DNA from: Pseudomonas sp. Bout1
Lineage (GTDB): Bacteria; Pseudomonadota; Gammaproteobacteria; Pseudomonadales; Pseudomonadaceae
Assembly (NCBI RefSeq): GCF_034314165.1
Contig: NZ_JAVIWK010000001.1
Span: forward strand, 6,897,001 to 6,961,000
DNA: 64,000 bases
Direction of reading: 5' to 3'
Below the pieces are notes generated by a model. That model worked only from the letters and a program-made list of their open reading frames with translations. It was not told the DNA's origin and ran no database searches. Each line of letters begins with the position of its first letter. Position 1 is the first letter of the stretch. The translations under genes were made by a program, and so were the position numbers. Of the stretch, positions 8,136 to 16,939 are shown piece by piece.

Positions 8136-9575
8136 ATGGATTTCTTTGGCCCGCACCTGCTCGCCTATTTCATTGCCACTCTGCATTTTCTGGGCACCCT
8201 CGCGGCCATCCACGCGGTGCTGACCGTCAGGACCGCCCAAGGCTCGATTGCCTGGGCCTTGTCGTTGATGTTTATCCCTTACCTGACGCTGATTCCCTAC
8301 CTGATCTTTGGGCGCAGTACTTTCGACGCCTATATTCAGGCACGGCGCCAGGCCAACCAGGAAATGCACAAGGCAATCACCGAGCTGAACTGGCGCCCGT
8401 GGGTCGAAGAGGCGCTGGCCGCGCGCAACTCCCAGGCCTACGCCTCGCTGCGCGCCATGCCCAAGCTGGGGCGCATGCCGTGCCTGGCGAACAATCAGGT
8501 GCGCCTGTTGATCAATGGCGAGGCCACGTTCAGTGCGATTTTCGAGGCGATTCGTTCGGCGAAGACGGCCGTACTGTTCCAGTTCTTCATCATTCATGAC
8601 GACGAACTCGGCCGCCAACTGCACGCCCTGCTCAAGGAAAAAGCCGCCGAAGGCGTGTTGATTTTCGTCCTGTATGACCGTATTGGCAGCCATGCCCTGC
8701 CCCATCGTTATGTGCAGTCGCTGCGGGACGCCGGGGTGCAGGTCAAGGCATTCGCCACGCGCAGCGGCTGGCTAAACCGCTTCCAGGTCAACTTCCGCAA
8801 CCACCGCAAGATCGTGGTGGTCGATGGCATTACCGGGTTTGTCGGCGGGCATAACGTCGGTGACGAATACCTGGGCAAGAAACCGCCCCTGGCGCCGTGG
8901 CGCGATACCCATGTGCAGGTCAGCGGCCCGGTGGTGGCGTGCTTGCAGGAATCGTTCGCCGAGGACTGGTTCTGGGCCGCGCGGGAGCTGCCGCCGCTCC
9001 TACTGCCGGATACCTACCCGGATGACGGCGTGCTCTGCCAATTACTGGCCAGCGGCCCGGCAGACCCCTATGAAACCTGCTCGCTGTTTTTCGTCGAAGC
9101 GATTCACGCGGCGACCGAGCGGGTGTGGATCACCAGCCCGTATTTCATTCCGGACGAAGCGGTGTTTGCCGCACTGAGGCTGGCGGTGCTGCGCGGCGTC
9201 GACGTGCGCCTGTTGCTGCCGTCGCGGCCGGATCACCGCATCGTCTATGCCGCCTCCAGCCTGTATGCGATCGAAGCCGTGCGTGCCGGGGTACGGGTGT
9301 TCCGCTACACGCCGGGGTTCCTGCATCAGAAAGTGGTGTTGGTAGACAGTGAAATCAGCGCCATCGGCAGTGCGAACCTGGATAACCGCTCATTCCGGCT
9401 GAACTTCGAAGTGATGTTGCTGACGGTGGATGACACGTTTGCCAGCCAGGTGGAGCAGATGCTCTTGGAAGACTTCGCCCAGGCCCATGAAATCAGCCAG
9501 GAAGAAAACCGCCAGACCCACCGCCTGCAACAACTGGGCATGCGGGTCGCGCGTCTGATTTCTCCGATCCTGTAG
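8136..9575 (+). CDS. cls: Cardiolipin synthase
   Basis: Joins two phosphatidylglycerol molecules (or PG with PE) into cardiolipin at the inner membrane. The 479-aa product has two N-terminal membrane segments (about 8-28 and 38-58) and two phospholipase-D HKD motifs, one beginning at His223 (HRKIVVVD) and one at His397 (HQKVVLVD). The length equals that of other Pseudomonas ClsA proteins. AGGAG lies 11 bases upstream of the ATG; a TTG at 8130 closer to it is a possible alternative start. The stop codon lies inside the left arm of a REP hairpin. Confidence 0.94.
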   Translation: MDFFGPHLLAYFIATLHFLGTLAAIHAVLTVRTAQGSIAWALSLMFIPYLTLIPYLIFGRSTFDAYIQARRQANQEMHKAITELNWRPWVEEALAARNSQAYASLRAMPKLGRMPCLANNQVRLLINGEATFSAIFEAIRSAKTAVLFQFFIIHDDELGRQLHALLKEKAAEGVLIFVLYDRIGSHALPHRYVQSLRDAGVQVKAFATRSGWLNRFQVNFRNHRKIVVVDGITGFVGGHNVGDEYLGKKPPLAPWRDTHVQVSGPVVACLQESFAEDWFWAARELPPLLLPDTYPDDGVLCQLLASGPADPYETCSLFFVEAIHAATERVWITSPYFIPDEAVFAALRLAVLRGVDVRLLLPSRPDHRIVYAASSLYAIEAVRAGVRVFRYTPGFLHQKVVLVDSEISAIGSANLDNRSFRLNFEVMLLTVDDTFASQVEQMLLEDFAQAHEISQEENRQTHRLQQLGMRVARLISPIL

Positions 9576-9670
9576 GAGCAAGCTTGCTCGCGAAGAACGT
9601 TAACGATGACGCGTTCATTCTGGATAAACGCGGCGTCCTCAAGTGTTTCGCGAGCAAGCTCGCTCCTACA
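9571..9670. repeat. REP-type inverted repeat between cls and cfa
   Basis: The arm at 9571-9594 begins TGTAGGAGCAAGCTTGCTCG and its near-perfect inverse lies at 9647-9670. An inner imperfect stem (GACGCGTT with AACGCGGCGTC) fills the loop. It overlaps the cls stop codon and sits between convergent genes, so it likely ends transcription from both sides. Confidence 0.85.
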
Positions 9671-9680
9671 GGTACGGGGT

Positions 9681-10865
9681 TTACTGGTACAGGTCGTCCC
9701 GCGTCCACGGCAGCTCATGGCTCCCATCGGCATGCGGTTTCACCGCCAGAATCTGATGCAGGTTGATCCAGCCCCGGGCAAACGCATACGCACAGCCGGC
9801 CAGGTACAGCCGCCAGATGCGCAGGGCCTGTTCCGGCACCATCTTGCCCGCCGCTTCCAGGTTGTCTTCGAGGCGCTCACTCCAGTGGTCCAGCGTGCGC
9901 GCGTAATGCAGGCGCAGGCTTTCGACGTCGACCACCTCCAACCCGACTTCGCTGATCTCGGCGGTCATCATTGCCAGGTGCGGCAGCTCGCCATTGGGAA
10001 ACACATAGCGCTCGATAAAGTCCCCGGCACCACGGCCCACCGGCCGGCCATCGGTATGTTTGGCGGTAATGCCATGGTTCATCACCAGGCCGCCTTCACG
10101 CACCGCCCCGTACAGAAGCTTGCAGTACTGCGCCAAATTGGCATGGCCGACGTGTTCAAACATGCCCACGCTCACCACCTTGTCGAACCGGCCATCCTGG
10201 GGCAAGTCACGGTAGTCGAGCAGCCTCAGCTCAACCTGGTCCTCCAGGCCTTCGGCTTTTACCCGCTCCTGAGCCAGTTCGAGCTGTTCCTTACTCAGGG
10301 TGATGCCAAACACCTTGACCCCGAATTCCCGCGCCGCATACCGCGCCAGCCCGCCCCACCCGCAGCCCACATCAAGCAGATACTCCCCCGGCTGCAACCG
10401 CAACTTGCGGCACAGGTGGCGGAATTTGTCTTGTTGGGCTTGGTCGAGGGATTCGCTGCCGGTCTCGAAGTACCCGCAGGAATAGGCCATGTCACGGTCC
10501 AGCCACAGCTGGTAAAACTCGTTGGACAGGTCGTAATGGTAGGAAATAGCGGCGGCGTCGGTGGCCTTGTCGTGGATAGAGCGCACAGGACGAGTGTCGC
10601 CGTCGTCATCTACCAAGGCGTGACTCAACTCGTCAACGACCCGGATCACTTCGGAAATGGAGCCTTCCAGCTCCAGTTTGCCCTCGACGAAGGCTTCGCC
10701 CAACGAATCGAGCGTCGGATGGCTGAGTTTGGAAACCATCATGGGGTCCTTGACCACAATGGTGACACTGGGATCCGGGCCCAGGTTAAATTCATGGCCG
10801 TCCCAGAGTCGAAGACGCAGCGGTAGCTTGAGATTCTGTAAGGCCGGTGGAAGTTGCGCGAGCAT
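9681..10865 (-). CDS. cfa: Cyclopropane-fatty-acyl-phospholipid synthase
   Basis: Transfers a methylene group from S-adenosylmethionine to the double bond of membrane phospholipid acyl chains. The 394-aa protein has an N-terminal lipid-binding part and a C-terminal SAM methyltransferase fold with motif I LLDVGCGWGG at residues 163-172; the family motifs YHYDLSNEFY near 110 and VSVGMFEHVGH are present. It faces cls across a REP hairpin. A perfect 16-bp palindrome (10882-10897) lies 17 bases before the start and may be an operator. Confidence 0.94.
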   Translation of the reverse strand: MLAQLPPALQNLKLPLRLRLWDGHEFNLGPDPSVTIVVKDPMMVSKLSHPTLDSLGEAFVEGKLELEGSISEVIRVVDELSHALVDDDGDTRPVRSIHDKATDAAAISYHYDLSNEFYQLWLDRDMAYSCGYFETGSESLDQAQQDKFRHLCRKLRLQPGEYLLDVGCGWGGLARYAAREFGVKVFGITLSKEQLELAQERVKAEGLEDQVELRLLDYRDLPQDGRFDKVVSVGMFEHVGHANLAQYCKLLYGAVREGGLVMNHGITAKHTDGRPVGRGAGDFIERYVFPNGELPHLAMMTAEISEVGLEVVDVESLRLHYARTLDHWSERLEDNLEAAGKMVPEQALRIWRLYLAGCAYAFARGWINLHQILAVKPHADGSHELPWTRDDLYQ

Positions 10866-10881
10866 GAGTAGTCCCCCCTTG

Positions 10882-10897
10882 TTTCAGACGTCTGAAA
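10882..10897. promoter_or_regulatory. Perfect 16-bp palindrome upstream of cfa, possible operator
   Basis: TTTCAGACGTCTGAAA is fully self-complementary and lies 17 bp before the cfa start codon. Its length and symmetry suit a dimeric regulator of the TetR or GntR type. The regulator is not known to me. Confidence 0.5.
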
Positions 10898-10952
10898 TGA
10901 GGGTAGACCATCCACGGAAAAATTAGCAGGCTATCGAATCAATAGCCCTTTT

Positions 10953-11738
10953 CTATGGTGCCCGCCGCTGGAGCAAACCGTCCTGGACCCACTGTTTCAG
11001 CCAGGTAACCGCTTGCAATGGCGCGCCCTCCTGGTAAGTGACTGCGAGCTCGGCGCACAGTTCGGAAAAATTCCAGCCGCTGGCGACCATGCCCTTGAGC
11101 GCGCCCGCTTCAGCCGGTTCCAGGCTGCGGTATTGGCACACGTTGTGCTGCCGCCAGACCAGGCACACCTGCGCCAGCGGCAAGGCCTCGCTGCCAGGAA
11201 AGTCCCACTCGCCCTTGCTCGCACGCCAGATGCCCAGGCTGTTGAAATCACACAGCACCTGCTGCACCGAGGGCGCCAACTGCACTTGCAGCCCGGGCCA
11301 GTCTTCTGGCGGCAGGGTTGCCATGTCTTGCAGGCTCAACGGCTCGCCCTGCGGCGCATCAAAGGCCAGGGTGAATGCCCATTCGAGCCGCGCCAGCTCG
11401 GCCAGGGCCAAACCTTGCTCGGCATAATGCTCGACGATAAACCCCGGAAAACGCTCGCCGAACCAGCGCAGGCTGTAATGGGCCGAGGGGTAAAGGCGGA
11501 TATAGGCCGCACCCAACTGCGCAAACTCATCATCCCCCAGCCAATACCAGACGGCGCTGAAGTCATCGCGCAGCACTTCCTGCAACCGTGCGTGATAGGC
11601 GTTGTGGTAAATCGCCAGGCCTGTCTCAACGTCCAGGGTCGGGCCGCCGATCAAGGTGGAGCTGAAGGCGTTCTCGGCAGTGGAAGCCTCGGCCAGCAAA
11701 TGCTGTTCAAACGCCAGTTGCCAATCGATCAGGCGCAT
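10953..11738 (-). CDS. bufC: BufC: DUF2063 partner of the bufferin-maturing enzyme
   Basis: A 261-aa DUF2063 (HvfC-like) protein. In bufferin operons this protein partners BufB and is thought to recognise the precursor leader. The N-terminal part contains the family's conserved region with IYHNAYHARL near residue 45, and the remainder is helical and rich in Trp. Its start overlaps the bufB stop by ten bases, with AGGAG upstream, so the two are translated together. It is the last gene of the buf operon and faces cfa promoter sequence. Confidence 0.82.
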   Translation of the reverse strand: MRLIDWQLAFEQHLLAEASTAENAFSSTLIGGPTLDVETGLAIYHNAYHARLQEVLRDDFSAVWYWLGDDEFAQLGAAYIRLYPSAHYSLRWFGERFPGFIVEHYAEQGLALAELARLEWAFTLAFDAPQGEPLSLQDMATLPPEDWPGLQVQLAPSVQQVLCDFNSLGIWRASKGEWDFPGSEALPLAQVCLVWRQHNVCQYRSLEPAEAGALKGMVASGWNFSELCAELAVTYQEGAPLQAVTWLKQWVQDGLLQRRAP

Positions 11739-12574
11739 AACGCTCTCCTGTCCAATGCGCTCGCGCCCAGCTCGCGGGCCTTGCTCAGTTCGTCGAGCAG
11801 TTCCTGGAACGACGGGAAATGGTCATCACGCTCCAGCAAGGTCGAGACCGGCCCAAGGTGCTCCAGGGTCTGCTGATACAGCGCCCACACCGGATCGCAT
11901 ACCGGGTGGTCATGGGTGTCGATCACGTAATCGCCGTAATCCATGTGCCCGGCCAGGTGCAGTTGGCGGATGCTTTCGGGCGGCAGGTTGCGGATAAATT
12001 CCCAAGCATCGAACCCATGATTGCGCGAGCTGACGTATACGTTGTTCACGTCCAGCAACAGTTGGCAGCCGGTGAGATGCGTCAGGGCGTTGAGAAACTC
12101 CCACTCGGTGAATTCGTCAGCCTTGGAGCGCACATAGCTGGAGACATTTTCCAGCACGAAGGGACGCTGCAACACGTCCTGCACTTGCCGTACGCGAGCG
12201 GCGACGTGGTACAGGCTTTCTTCGGTATAGGGCAGTGGCAACAGGTCATGCAGCTGGTGCGCGTTGCCGCGGCTCCAGCACAGGTGATCGGAAACCCACG
12301 CCGGCTGGATGCGCTCGGAGAGCTGCTTGAGTTGTTTCAGGTAGTCGACATCGAGGGCATGCGGCCCACCGATTGAAAGGGACACACCATGCATCACCAG
12401 GGGATAACGCTCGGCTATCGCATCCAGGTAGTACAAGGCCTTGCCGCCCTGGACCAGATAATTCTCGGAGATCACTTCGAACCAATCCACGGCCGGCGAT
12501 TGTTCAAGGATCTGCTGGTAGTACTCGCTGCGTAGACCCAGGCCGTAACCCAGGCTCGGAAGGGAGGCGGACAT
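11729..12574 (-). CDS. bufB: BufB: DUF692 multinuclear non-heme iron oxidase
   Basis: A 281-aa MNIO (DUF692) enzyme of the MbnB/BufB/HvfB family. These TIM-barrel enzymes use two or three iron ions and oxygen to modify Cys residues of a ribosomal peptide. The family's metal-binding positions are visible: FEVISEN near 32, the His in VMHGVSLSIGG, Asp-His in VSDHLCW, the Glu in VLENVSSY, Asp-Asn-Asn in LLDVNNVYVS and the His cluster around LHLAGH. An AGGAG lies 8 bases before the start. It probably installs thiooxazole-type groups on BufA so that it can bind copper, as described for related bufferins. Confidence 0.87.
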   Translation of the reverse strand: MSASLPSLGYGLGLRSEYYQQILEQSPAVDWFEVISENYLVQGGKALYYLDAIAERYPLVMHGVSLSIGGPHALDVDYLKQLKQLSERIQPAWVSDHLCWSRGNAHQLHDLLPLPYTEESLYHVAARVRQVQDVLQRPFVLENVSSYVRSKADEFTEWEFLNALTHLTGCQLLLDVNNVYVSSRNHGFDAWEFIRNLPPESIRQLHLAGHMDYGDYVIDTHDHPVCDPVWALYQQTLEHLGPVSTLLERDDHFPSFQELLDELSKARELGASALDRRALCA

Positions 12575-12597
12575 AAAAACACTCCTGGGGAAAGTGT

Positions 12598-12623
12598 CCG
12601 CAGCGGCGGGGGGCCCGCTGCGG
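12598..12623 (-). terminator. GC-rich hairpin between bufA and bufB (attenuator?)
   Basis: CCGCAGCG at 12598-12605 pairs with CGCTGCGG at 12616-12623. In the direction of transcription it lies just after the bufA stop and before the bufB ribosome binding site. There is no T-run, so it is probably a partial stop or an mRNA 3'-end stabiliser that gives more precursor than enzyme. Confidence 0.5.
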
Positions 12624-12640
12624 TAGCACTCGGTGGTCGG

Positions 12641-12892
12641 TTACTCGCCGACTTTGCCGCCTTTCTCGTCGCACATCGATTTGCTCATCGACAGGAAGCC
12701 CTGGCCTTTGCAAGAACCCATGCCTTTGCACGCGTGGTCTTTGGTCTTGCAGTCGTTCTGGCCTTTGCAAGCGTTGACGCCATAGCAATGGACCTGGGCG
12801 TCTGCTGCCTGCACCTGGGTGGCAACACCGGCAAACATGCCAGCAGCAGCGATAGCGAGGGCGGCACCAGCAGCAGCGGATTTGATGTTCAT
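12641..12892 (-). CDS. bufA: BufA: bufferin precursor peptide (DUF2282)
   Basis: An 83-aa precursor with a Sec-type signal peptide (about 1-29, cleavage after VQA) and a Cys-rich mature part holding six Cys in HCYGVNAC, NDC, HAC, GSC and MC contexts, with repeated ACKG/SCKG units. This is the DUF2282 pattern of bufferin-1 precursors. After modification by BufB-BufC, the exported peptide is expected to bind copper in the periplasm. GAGGA lies 9 bases before the start. A 6-bp inverted repeat with a 5-base spacer (12926-12942) lies upstream and may be an operator. Confidence 0.85.
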   Translation of the reverse strand: MNIKSAAAGAALAIAAAGMFAGVATQVQAADAQVHCYGVNACKGQNDCKTKDHACKGMGSCKGQGFLSMSKSMCDEKGGKVGE

Positions 12893-12925
12893 TGTGTATT
12901 CCTCATGATCGGTAGTGGAGCCGGT

Positions 12926-12942
12926 CTGAACGGATTGTTCAG
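12926..12942 (-). promoter_or_regulatory. Inverted repeat upstream of bufA
   Basis: CTGAAC and GTTCAG are separated by five bases (12926-12942), 34 bp before the bufA start. It could be a regulator site in the buf promoter. No factor is assigned. Confidence 0.35.
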
Positions 12943-13008
12943 TCTCGACATAGCACTAGAGTGAGGTGCCCTCATGGCGTTACAGCGAGACTGAAAATAA
13001 TTTGAAAT

Positions 13009-14904
13009 TTATTCGTCCAGTTTCAACAGGGGCTCCTGAAACCGCAACAAGCGCCCCGCATTACCCAGCACCAACAGCGTACTGAGGTTGTGCAACACCG
13101 CCGCAATCATTGCCCCCGCCGCGCCCAGCCAGCCGAATGCGGCGAACACCACGATGGCCAGCGTCCAGCCCAAACCGATAATCACATTGACCTGCAACGT
13201 GTGTCGGCACTGGCGACTCAAGCGCACGCAGGTGCCCAGGCGCCGCAGGTCGCTGCCGATCAGCACCACGTCCGCCGACGCCAGGGCGATATCCGCCCCG
13301 CCCGCGCCCATCGCCACACCGACCACGCCGGCCTTGAGCGCCAGGGAATCGTTGATCCCGTCACCCACCACCATCGGCCGGAAACCGCTGCCGATTTCCC
13401 CCAGCACGCGGTTGAGTTTGTCTTCGGGCAAGGCCTGGGCTTCAACGTCAGTGATGCCCACTTCCAGCGCCAGGCTGTCGGCCACGCTTTGGCGGTCGCC
13501 GGTCAGCAGCAGTTGGCGACCCAGGCCCAATTCACGCAGCTCCTTCATCGCCTGGCGGGCTTCCGGCTTAACGCTGTCTGCCAGTAACAGCCAGGCGAGG
13601 AATTGCCCGTTCAGCGCCAGACCGGCAATCGGGCCGTCGTGGTTGGGGACCGCCGTGGTCGCGATGCCCAGTTGCTCAAACAATTCCGGTCGGCCAAGAG
13701 CGGCTTCGCCCTGCCCCGTCTGCGCCACCACACCGAGCCCCTGACGCTCGCGAATATCCGACAGCACCAACATTTGTTCCTGAGTCGCCAGCCCCGCCAA
13801 CGCCCGGCTGACCGGGTGGCTGCTGGCCGAGCCGAGGCTGGCTGCGAGGTTGAGCAGCACTTGCCGATCCGGCTCAGTGGTTTCGATGGACTGCAAGCGC
13901 AGGGTGCCAAACGTGAGGGTGCCGGTCTTGTCGACCACCAGTGAGGTCAGGTCTGCCAACTCTTCGAGAAACGCCGAGCTGCGAATCAAAATGCCGTGAC
14001 GCGCGGCCACCGCAATGCCCGCAATCGCCGTGGCGGGTGCCGACAACACCAGCGCACACGGGCAGGCCGCCACCAGCACGGCGAGCATCGCCTGGGCGTC
14101 ATTGGTGACAAACCAGGTCACCGCCGCCAGCAATAACACCAGCACCATGTAACTGCCGGCGTAACGTTCCAGCAGCCGAGTGATCGGCGGCTTGGAGCGT
14201 TCAGCGCTCTGCATCAGGGCGATGACTTTGCCCAGGGTCGATTCGTTGCCGGTGCGGGTCACTTCAAGGCGCAGCAGACCGTCGAGGTTGATCGCGCCAC
14301 CAAACACCTGCACGCCAACACTCGCCTCCAGCGGCACCGATTCGCCGGTGATCGGCGCGGTGTCGAGGCTGGCCTGGCCCGACAGCACCACGCCGTCGGC
14401 CGGCACCCGGTCACCGGCGCGCACTTCGACGATATCGCCGGTCTTCAGAATGCCATTGTCGACTTCCAGAACGGTGCCGTCGGCCTGCACCAAACGCGCG
14501 TGGCTACGGGTCAGTTTGCCCAGGGCGTGAATCGCTTCCTGGGAACCGATGACGCTGCGCTCTTCCAGCACATGGCCGAAGATCATGATGATCGGCAGCA
14601 GCGCGGCGGTCAGCAGGTCGCCGGTGGCCCAGGCGCCCAGCATCGCCAGCGCGATCAGTTGGTCGGTGATGCCATGCAGGCTCGGGTAACGCAGGCTGTA
14701 CCAGGCCGAGCGCATCACGGGCACGGCCACCAGCAACGAGGCCACGCCCAGCAGCAGTTGGCTCACGCCGGTCTGGTCCGGTGCCAGCCAGCGCCATACC
14801 AGCCCGAGGCAGAGCAGGCCCAAGGCGAGCATCGCCAGGGTCAGTTGCCGGGCGGCGCTGCGTTGTTCGGCCGATGAAAGCATCGGGGCGGCGTGGGCGG
14901 TCAT
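13009..14904 (-). CDS. P1B-type metal-transporting ATPase without HMA domain
   Basis: A 631-aa heavy-metal P-type ATPase. It shows the membrane ACPCALVLSAP motif near residue 281, the phosphorylation site DKTGTLT near 324 and the hinge GDGIND. The TGES-type actuator loop reads TGESVPL. There is no N-terminal CxxC or His-rich metal-binding domain; the protein starts directly with membrane segments. It is the last gene of a four-gene operon with three SPFH proteins (its start overlaps the hflC-like stop by four bases). Substrate cannot be read from the sequence; CPC is found in Cu, Zn, Cd and Pb pumps. The upstream Zur-like box suggests a link to zinc. Confidence 0.88.
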   Translation of the reverse strand: MTAHAAPMLSSAEQRSAARQLTLAMLALGLLCLGLVWRWLAPDQTGVSQLLLGVASLLVAVPVMRSAWYSLRYPSLHGITDQLIALAMLGAWATGDLLTAALLPIIMIFGHVLEERSVIGSQEAIHALGKLTRSHARLVQADGTVLEVDNGILKTGDIVEVRAGDRVPADGVVLSGQASLDTAPITGESVPLEASVGVQVFGGAINLDGLLRLEVTRTGNESTLGKVIALMQSAERSKPPITRLLERYAGSYMVLVLLLAAVTWFVTNDAQAMLAVLVAACPCALVLSAPATAIAGIAVAARHGILIRSSAFLEELADLTSLVVDKTGTLTFGTLRLQSIETTEPDRQVLLNLAASLGSASSHPVSRALAGLATQEQMLVLSDIRERQGLGVVAQTGQGEAALGRPELFEQLGIATTAVPNHDGPIAGLALNGQFLAWLLLADSVKPEARQAMKELRELGLGRQLLLTGDRQSVADSLALEVGITDVEAQALPEDKLNRVLGEIGSGFRPMVVGDGINDSLALKAGVVGVAMGAGGADIALASADVVLIGSDLRRLGTCVRLSRQCRHTLQVNVIIGLGWTLAIVVFAAFGWLGAAGAMIAAVLHNLSTLLVLGNAGRLLRFQEPLLKLDE

Positions 14905-15935
14905 TGTTCGGCTCCCTGAATGATCAGGCGGGAATCGTCTTTAGGGTCGACCGTAGTCACGGAGCCGGCCTGGCCGAGAATCTTCGGCAGGCGCTCGCGG
15001 TACAGGCGCAGCAGCAGGCCGGGGTCTTTGACTTGGGCCAGGCTGGCGACGGTGGCAGTTTGCGCTTGGGCGTTGGCCAGGCGCTCGCTGGCCTGGGCGT
15101 GGGCCACTTGTACGGCGCGGTCGGCGTCCTGATTGGCGGTCTGGGTGAGTTTTTCAGCGTCTGTGCGGGCGTTGGCCACCGCCTTGTCGGCTTGCTGGCT
15201 GGCGGTCAGTACCGCGTTGAACGCGTTGACCGCCGGGCCCGGCAGGCTCGATTGCACGTCGACACGGGTGGCTTCGATGCCCAGGCCAAGGCCGGTGGAC
15301 GCCAGGTCGGCCAAGCGTTGGTTGATGCCGCGCACCAGATCCCCGCGCAGCCGTTCGCGGCGTTCGGCGGCCTGGTTGTCGGCGCCGATCAGCTCGGGGC
15401 GCGCCACCAGAATGGTGTCCAAATCCCGCGCGGCGGTCAGGGCCACGGCGCTGCGGGTGACCAGCCGATCCAGGGCCGGCAGCACATGGTCACCCTGCAA
15501 TACAAAGGCGTAAGGCTCGGTGACCTTATAAAACACCCGCACATCCAGTTGCACCACGCCGGCATCGCCGGTCAGCAGGTAGCCGGAGCCGGCCAGGGCA
15601 TCGCTGAGTGGCGTGGCAAAACTGGCCACGCGGTCGGCTTGAGTGGCGGCATCGGAACGCAGCAGGTTTTCTACCCGGCGTTCGATCACCCGGTCTGCGG
15701 CGGGCAACAGCACGACTTGCTCGAACGGCCTTGGCCAGGCCAACAGCAGCCCGGCATTCTGAATCCGGTCCAGCGCGCCGAAGTGCAACACCACGGCGCG
15801 GTTCTGCGGGTCGATCTGGCGCACGTTGGAAAACGCCCACGCCAGCGCGGCCAATACCGTCACCGCATACAGCGCCAGGAACGTCAGCCGTCCAGCCTGG
15901 ATCCACGGGCTGTCGAGGCTTTCCCGCTCACTCAT
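14901..15935 (-). CDS. hflC: HflC-like SPFH/band 7 membrane protein
   Basis: A 344-aa protein with one N-terminal membrane segment (about 18-38) and a periplasmic SPFH domain, then an Ala-rich coiled region (about 215-290). Genuine HflC forms a complex with HflK around the FtsH protease. This copy is not in the hfq-hflX-hflKC cluster; it sits between another SPFH gene and a P-type ATPase with ATGA overlaps on both sides. It is more likely a paralogue that forms a membrane platform for the ATPase than a regulator of FtsH. That role is inference. Confidence 0.78.
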   Translation of the reverse strand: MSERESLDSPWIQAGRLTFLALYAVTVLAALAWAFSNVRQIDPQNRAVVLHFGALDRIQNAGLLLAWPRPFEQVVLLPAADRVIERRVENLLRSDAATQADRVASFATPLSDALAGSGYLLTGDAGVVQLDVRVFYKVTEPYAFVLQGDHVLPALDRLVTRSAVALTAARDLDTILVARPELIGADNQAAERRERLRGDLVRGINQRLADLASTGLGLGIEATRVDVQSSLPGPAVNAFNAVLTASQQADKAVANARTDAEKLTQTANQDADRAVQVAHAQASERLANAQAQTATVASLAQVKDPGLLLRLYRERLPKILGQAGSVTTVDPKDDSRLIIQGAEQ

Positions 15936-16927
15936 GGCTGGACATCCTTGGGCCCATCCACCAATGCGCGAAATGGCGCCGCGTCGGTGCGCAGGATGAT
16001 TTTGGTGCCCGGCGTGACCACCGTGCCGAGGGTGTCGAGAGAGCGCAGCAGGTTATACAGCTGCGGATTGCCGGCGTAGGCACGGCCATAAATCTGCGCG
16101 GCTTCGACCCGGGATTGCGCTTCGATATCGGCGGCTTTCACGGTGGCGTCGGCCTGGACGATTCGCGCATCACGCTCGGCAGCCGAACGAATCTGCGCCG
16201 CTTCACGCTTGCCCACGGCGGTGCGTTCGGTGGCGATGGTTTCGCGCTCGGCACGCATGCGGTCGACCGTGGCGGCCAGGGTCACCGAGGGCAAGGTCAG
16301 CCGTTCAACGCCGACCTGCACCACACGCACACCATAGGTGGTGAGCAATTGTTGATCGATCTGCTGGCGCAGTTGCGCTTCAAAATCAGCGATCCGCACC
16401 TGGCTGGCATCGGTGTTCACCAGGTTGGCCAAGTCGAAACTGGCAGCGGTGGTTTCCAGCGCCGAGCCCACAAAGGTGCGAATCTGCCGCGCCGCTTCAT
16501 CCGGCTGGTTCTGCACCGCGCGCATAAAGCGCTGCACATTGTCGGCATCGCCCTGCACCTGCCAGGCCACGTAGGCCTGCACGATGATCCGCAAGCCATC
16601 GCGGGTGCCAACATCCTGCAAACCGCTGGAGGTGGTGCGCAGGCGCAGGTCTACCGGAATCGCCGCTTCGAACGGCGCCGGCCAGCGCCAGCCGAGGCCC
16701 GGCTCCAGCAGTACCCGCGACGGGTTGCCGAAGCGGGTAATCACCGTGGCTTCACCGGAACGCACCTGCACCAGGCTGGCAGCGGCGATGGCGAACAGCA
16801 CCAGCAACACCGCCCAGCCCATGCGCCGCCAAGGGAACGGGCCGGCTTGCTGTTCATCGCCGTGATGGTGATGATGATGGCCGTGGTGGTGACCATGGCC
16901 TGCGTGATCGTGAGAATGAGCGCTCAA
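15932..16927 (-). CDS. hflK: HflK-like SPFH protein with His-rich N-terminus
   Basis: A 331-aa protein. Residues 4-24 are almost entirely His mixed with Asp and Gly, a likely metal-binding tail on the cytoplasmic side. One membrane segment follows (about 33-53), then an SPFH domain (about 55-240) and a short coiled C-terminus. True HflK has a Gly-rich rather than His-rich N-terminus. The His tail, the operon with a metal ATPase and the Zur-like box upstream of the operon together suggest metal handling. The start lies 12 bases after the preceding gene's stop. Confidence 0.8.
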   Translation of the reverse strand: MSAHSHDHAGHGHHHGHHHHHHGDEQQAGPFPWRRMGWAVLLVLFAIAAASLVQVRSGEATVITRFGNPSRVLLEPGLGWRWPAPFEAAIPVDLRLRTTSSGLQDVGTRDGLRIIVQAYVAWQVQGDADNVQRFMRAVQNQPDEAARQIRTFVGSALETTAASFDLANLVNTDASQVRIADFEAQLRQQIDQQLLTTYGVRVVQVGVERLTLPSVTLAATVDRMRAERETIATERTAVGKREAAQIRSAAERDARIVQADATVKAADIEAQSRVEAAQIYGRAYAGNPQLYNLLRSLDTLGTVVTPGTKIILRTDAAPFRALVDGPKDVQP

Positions 16928-16939
16928 CAGATGAACTCC

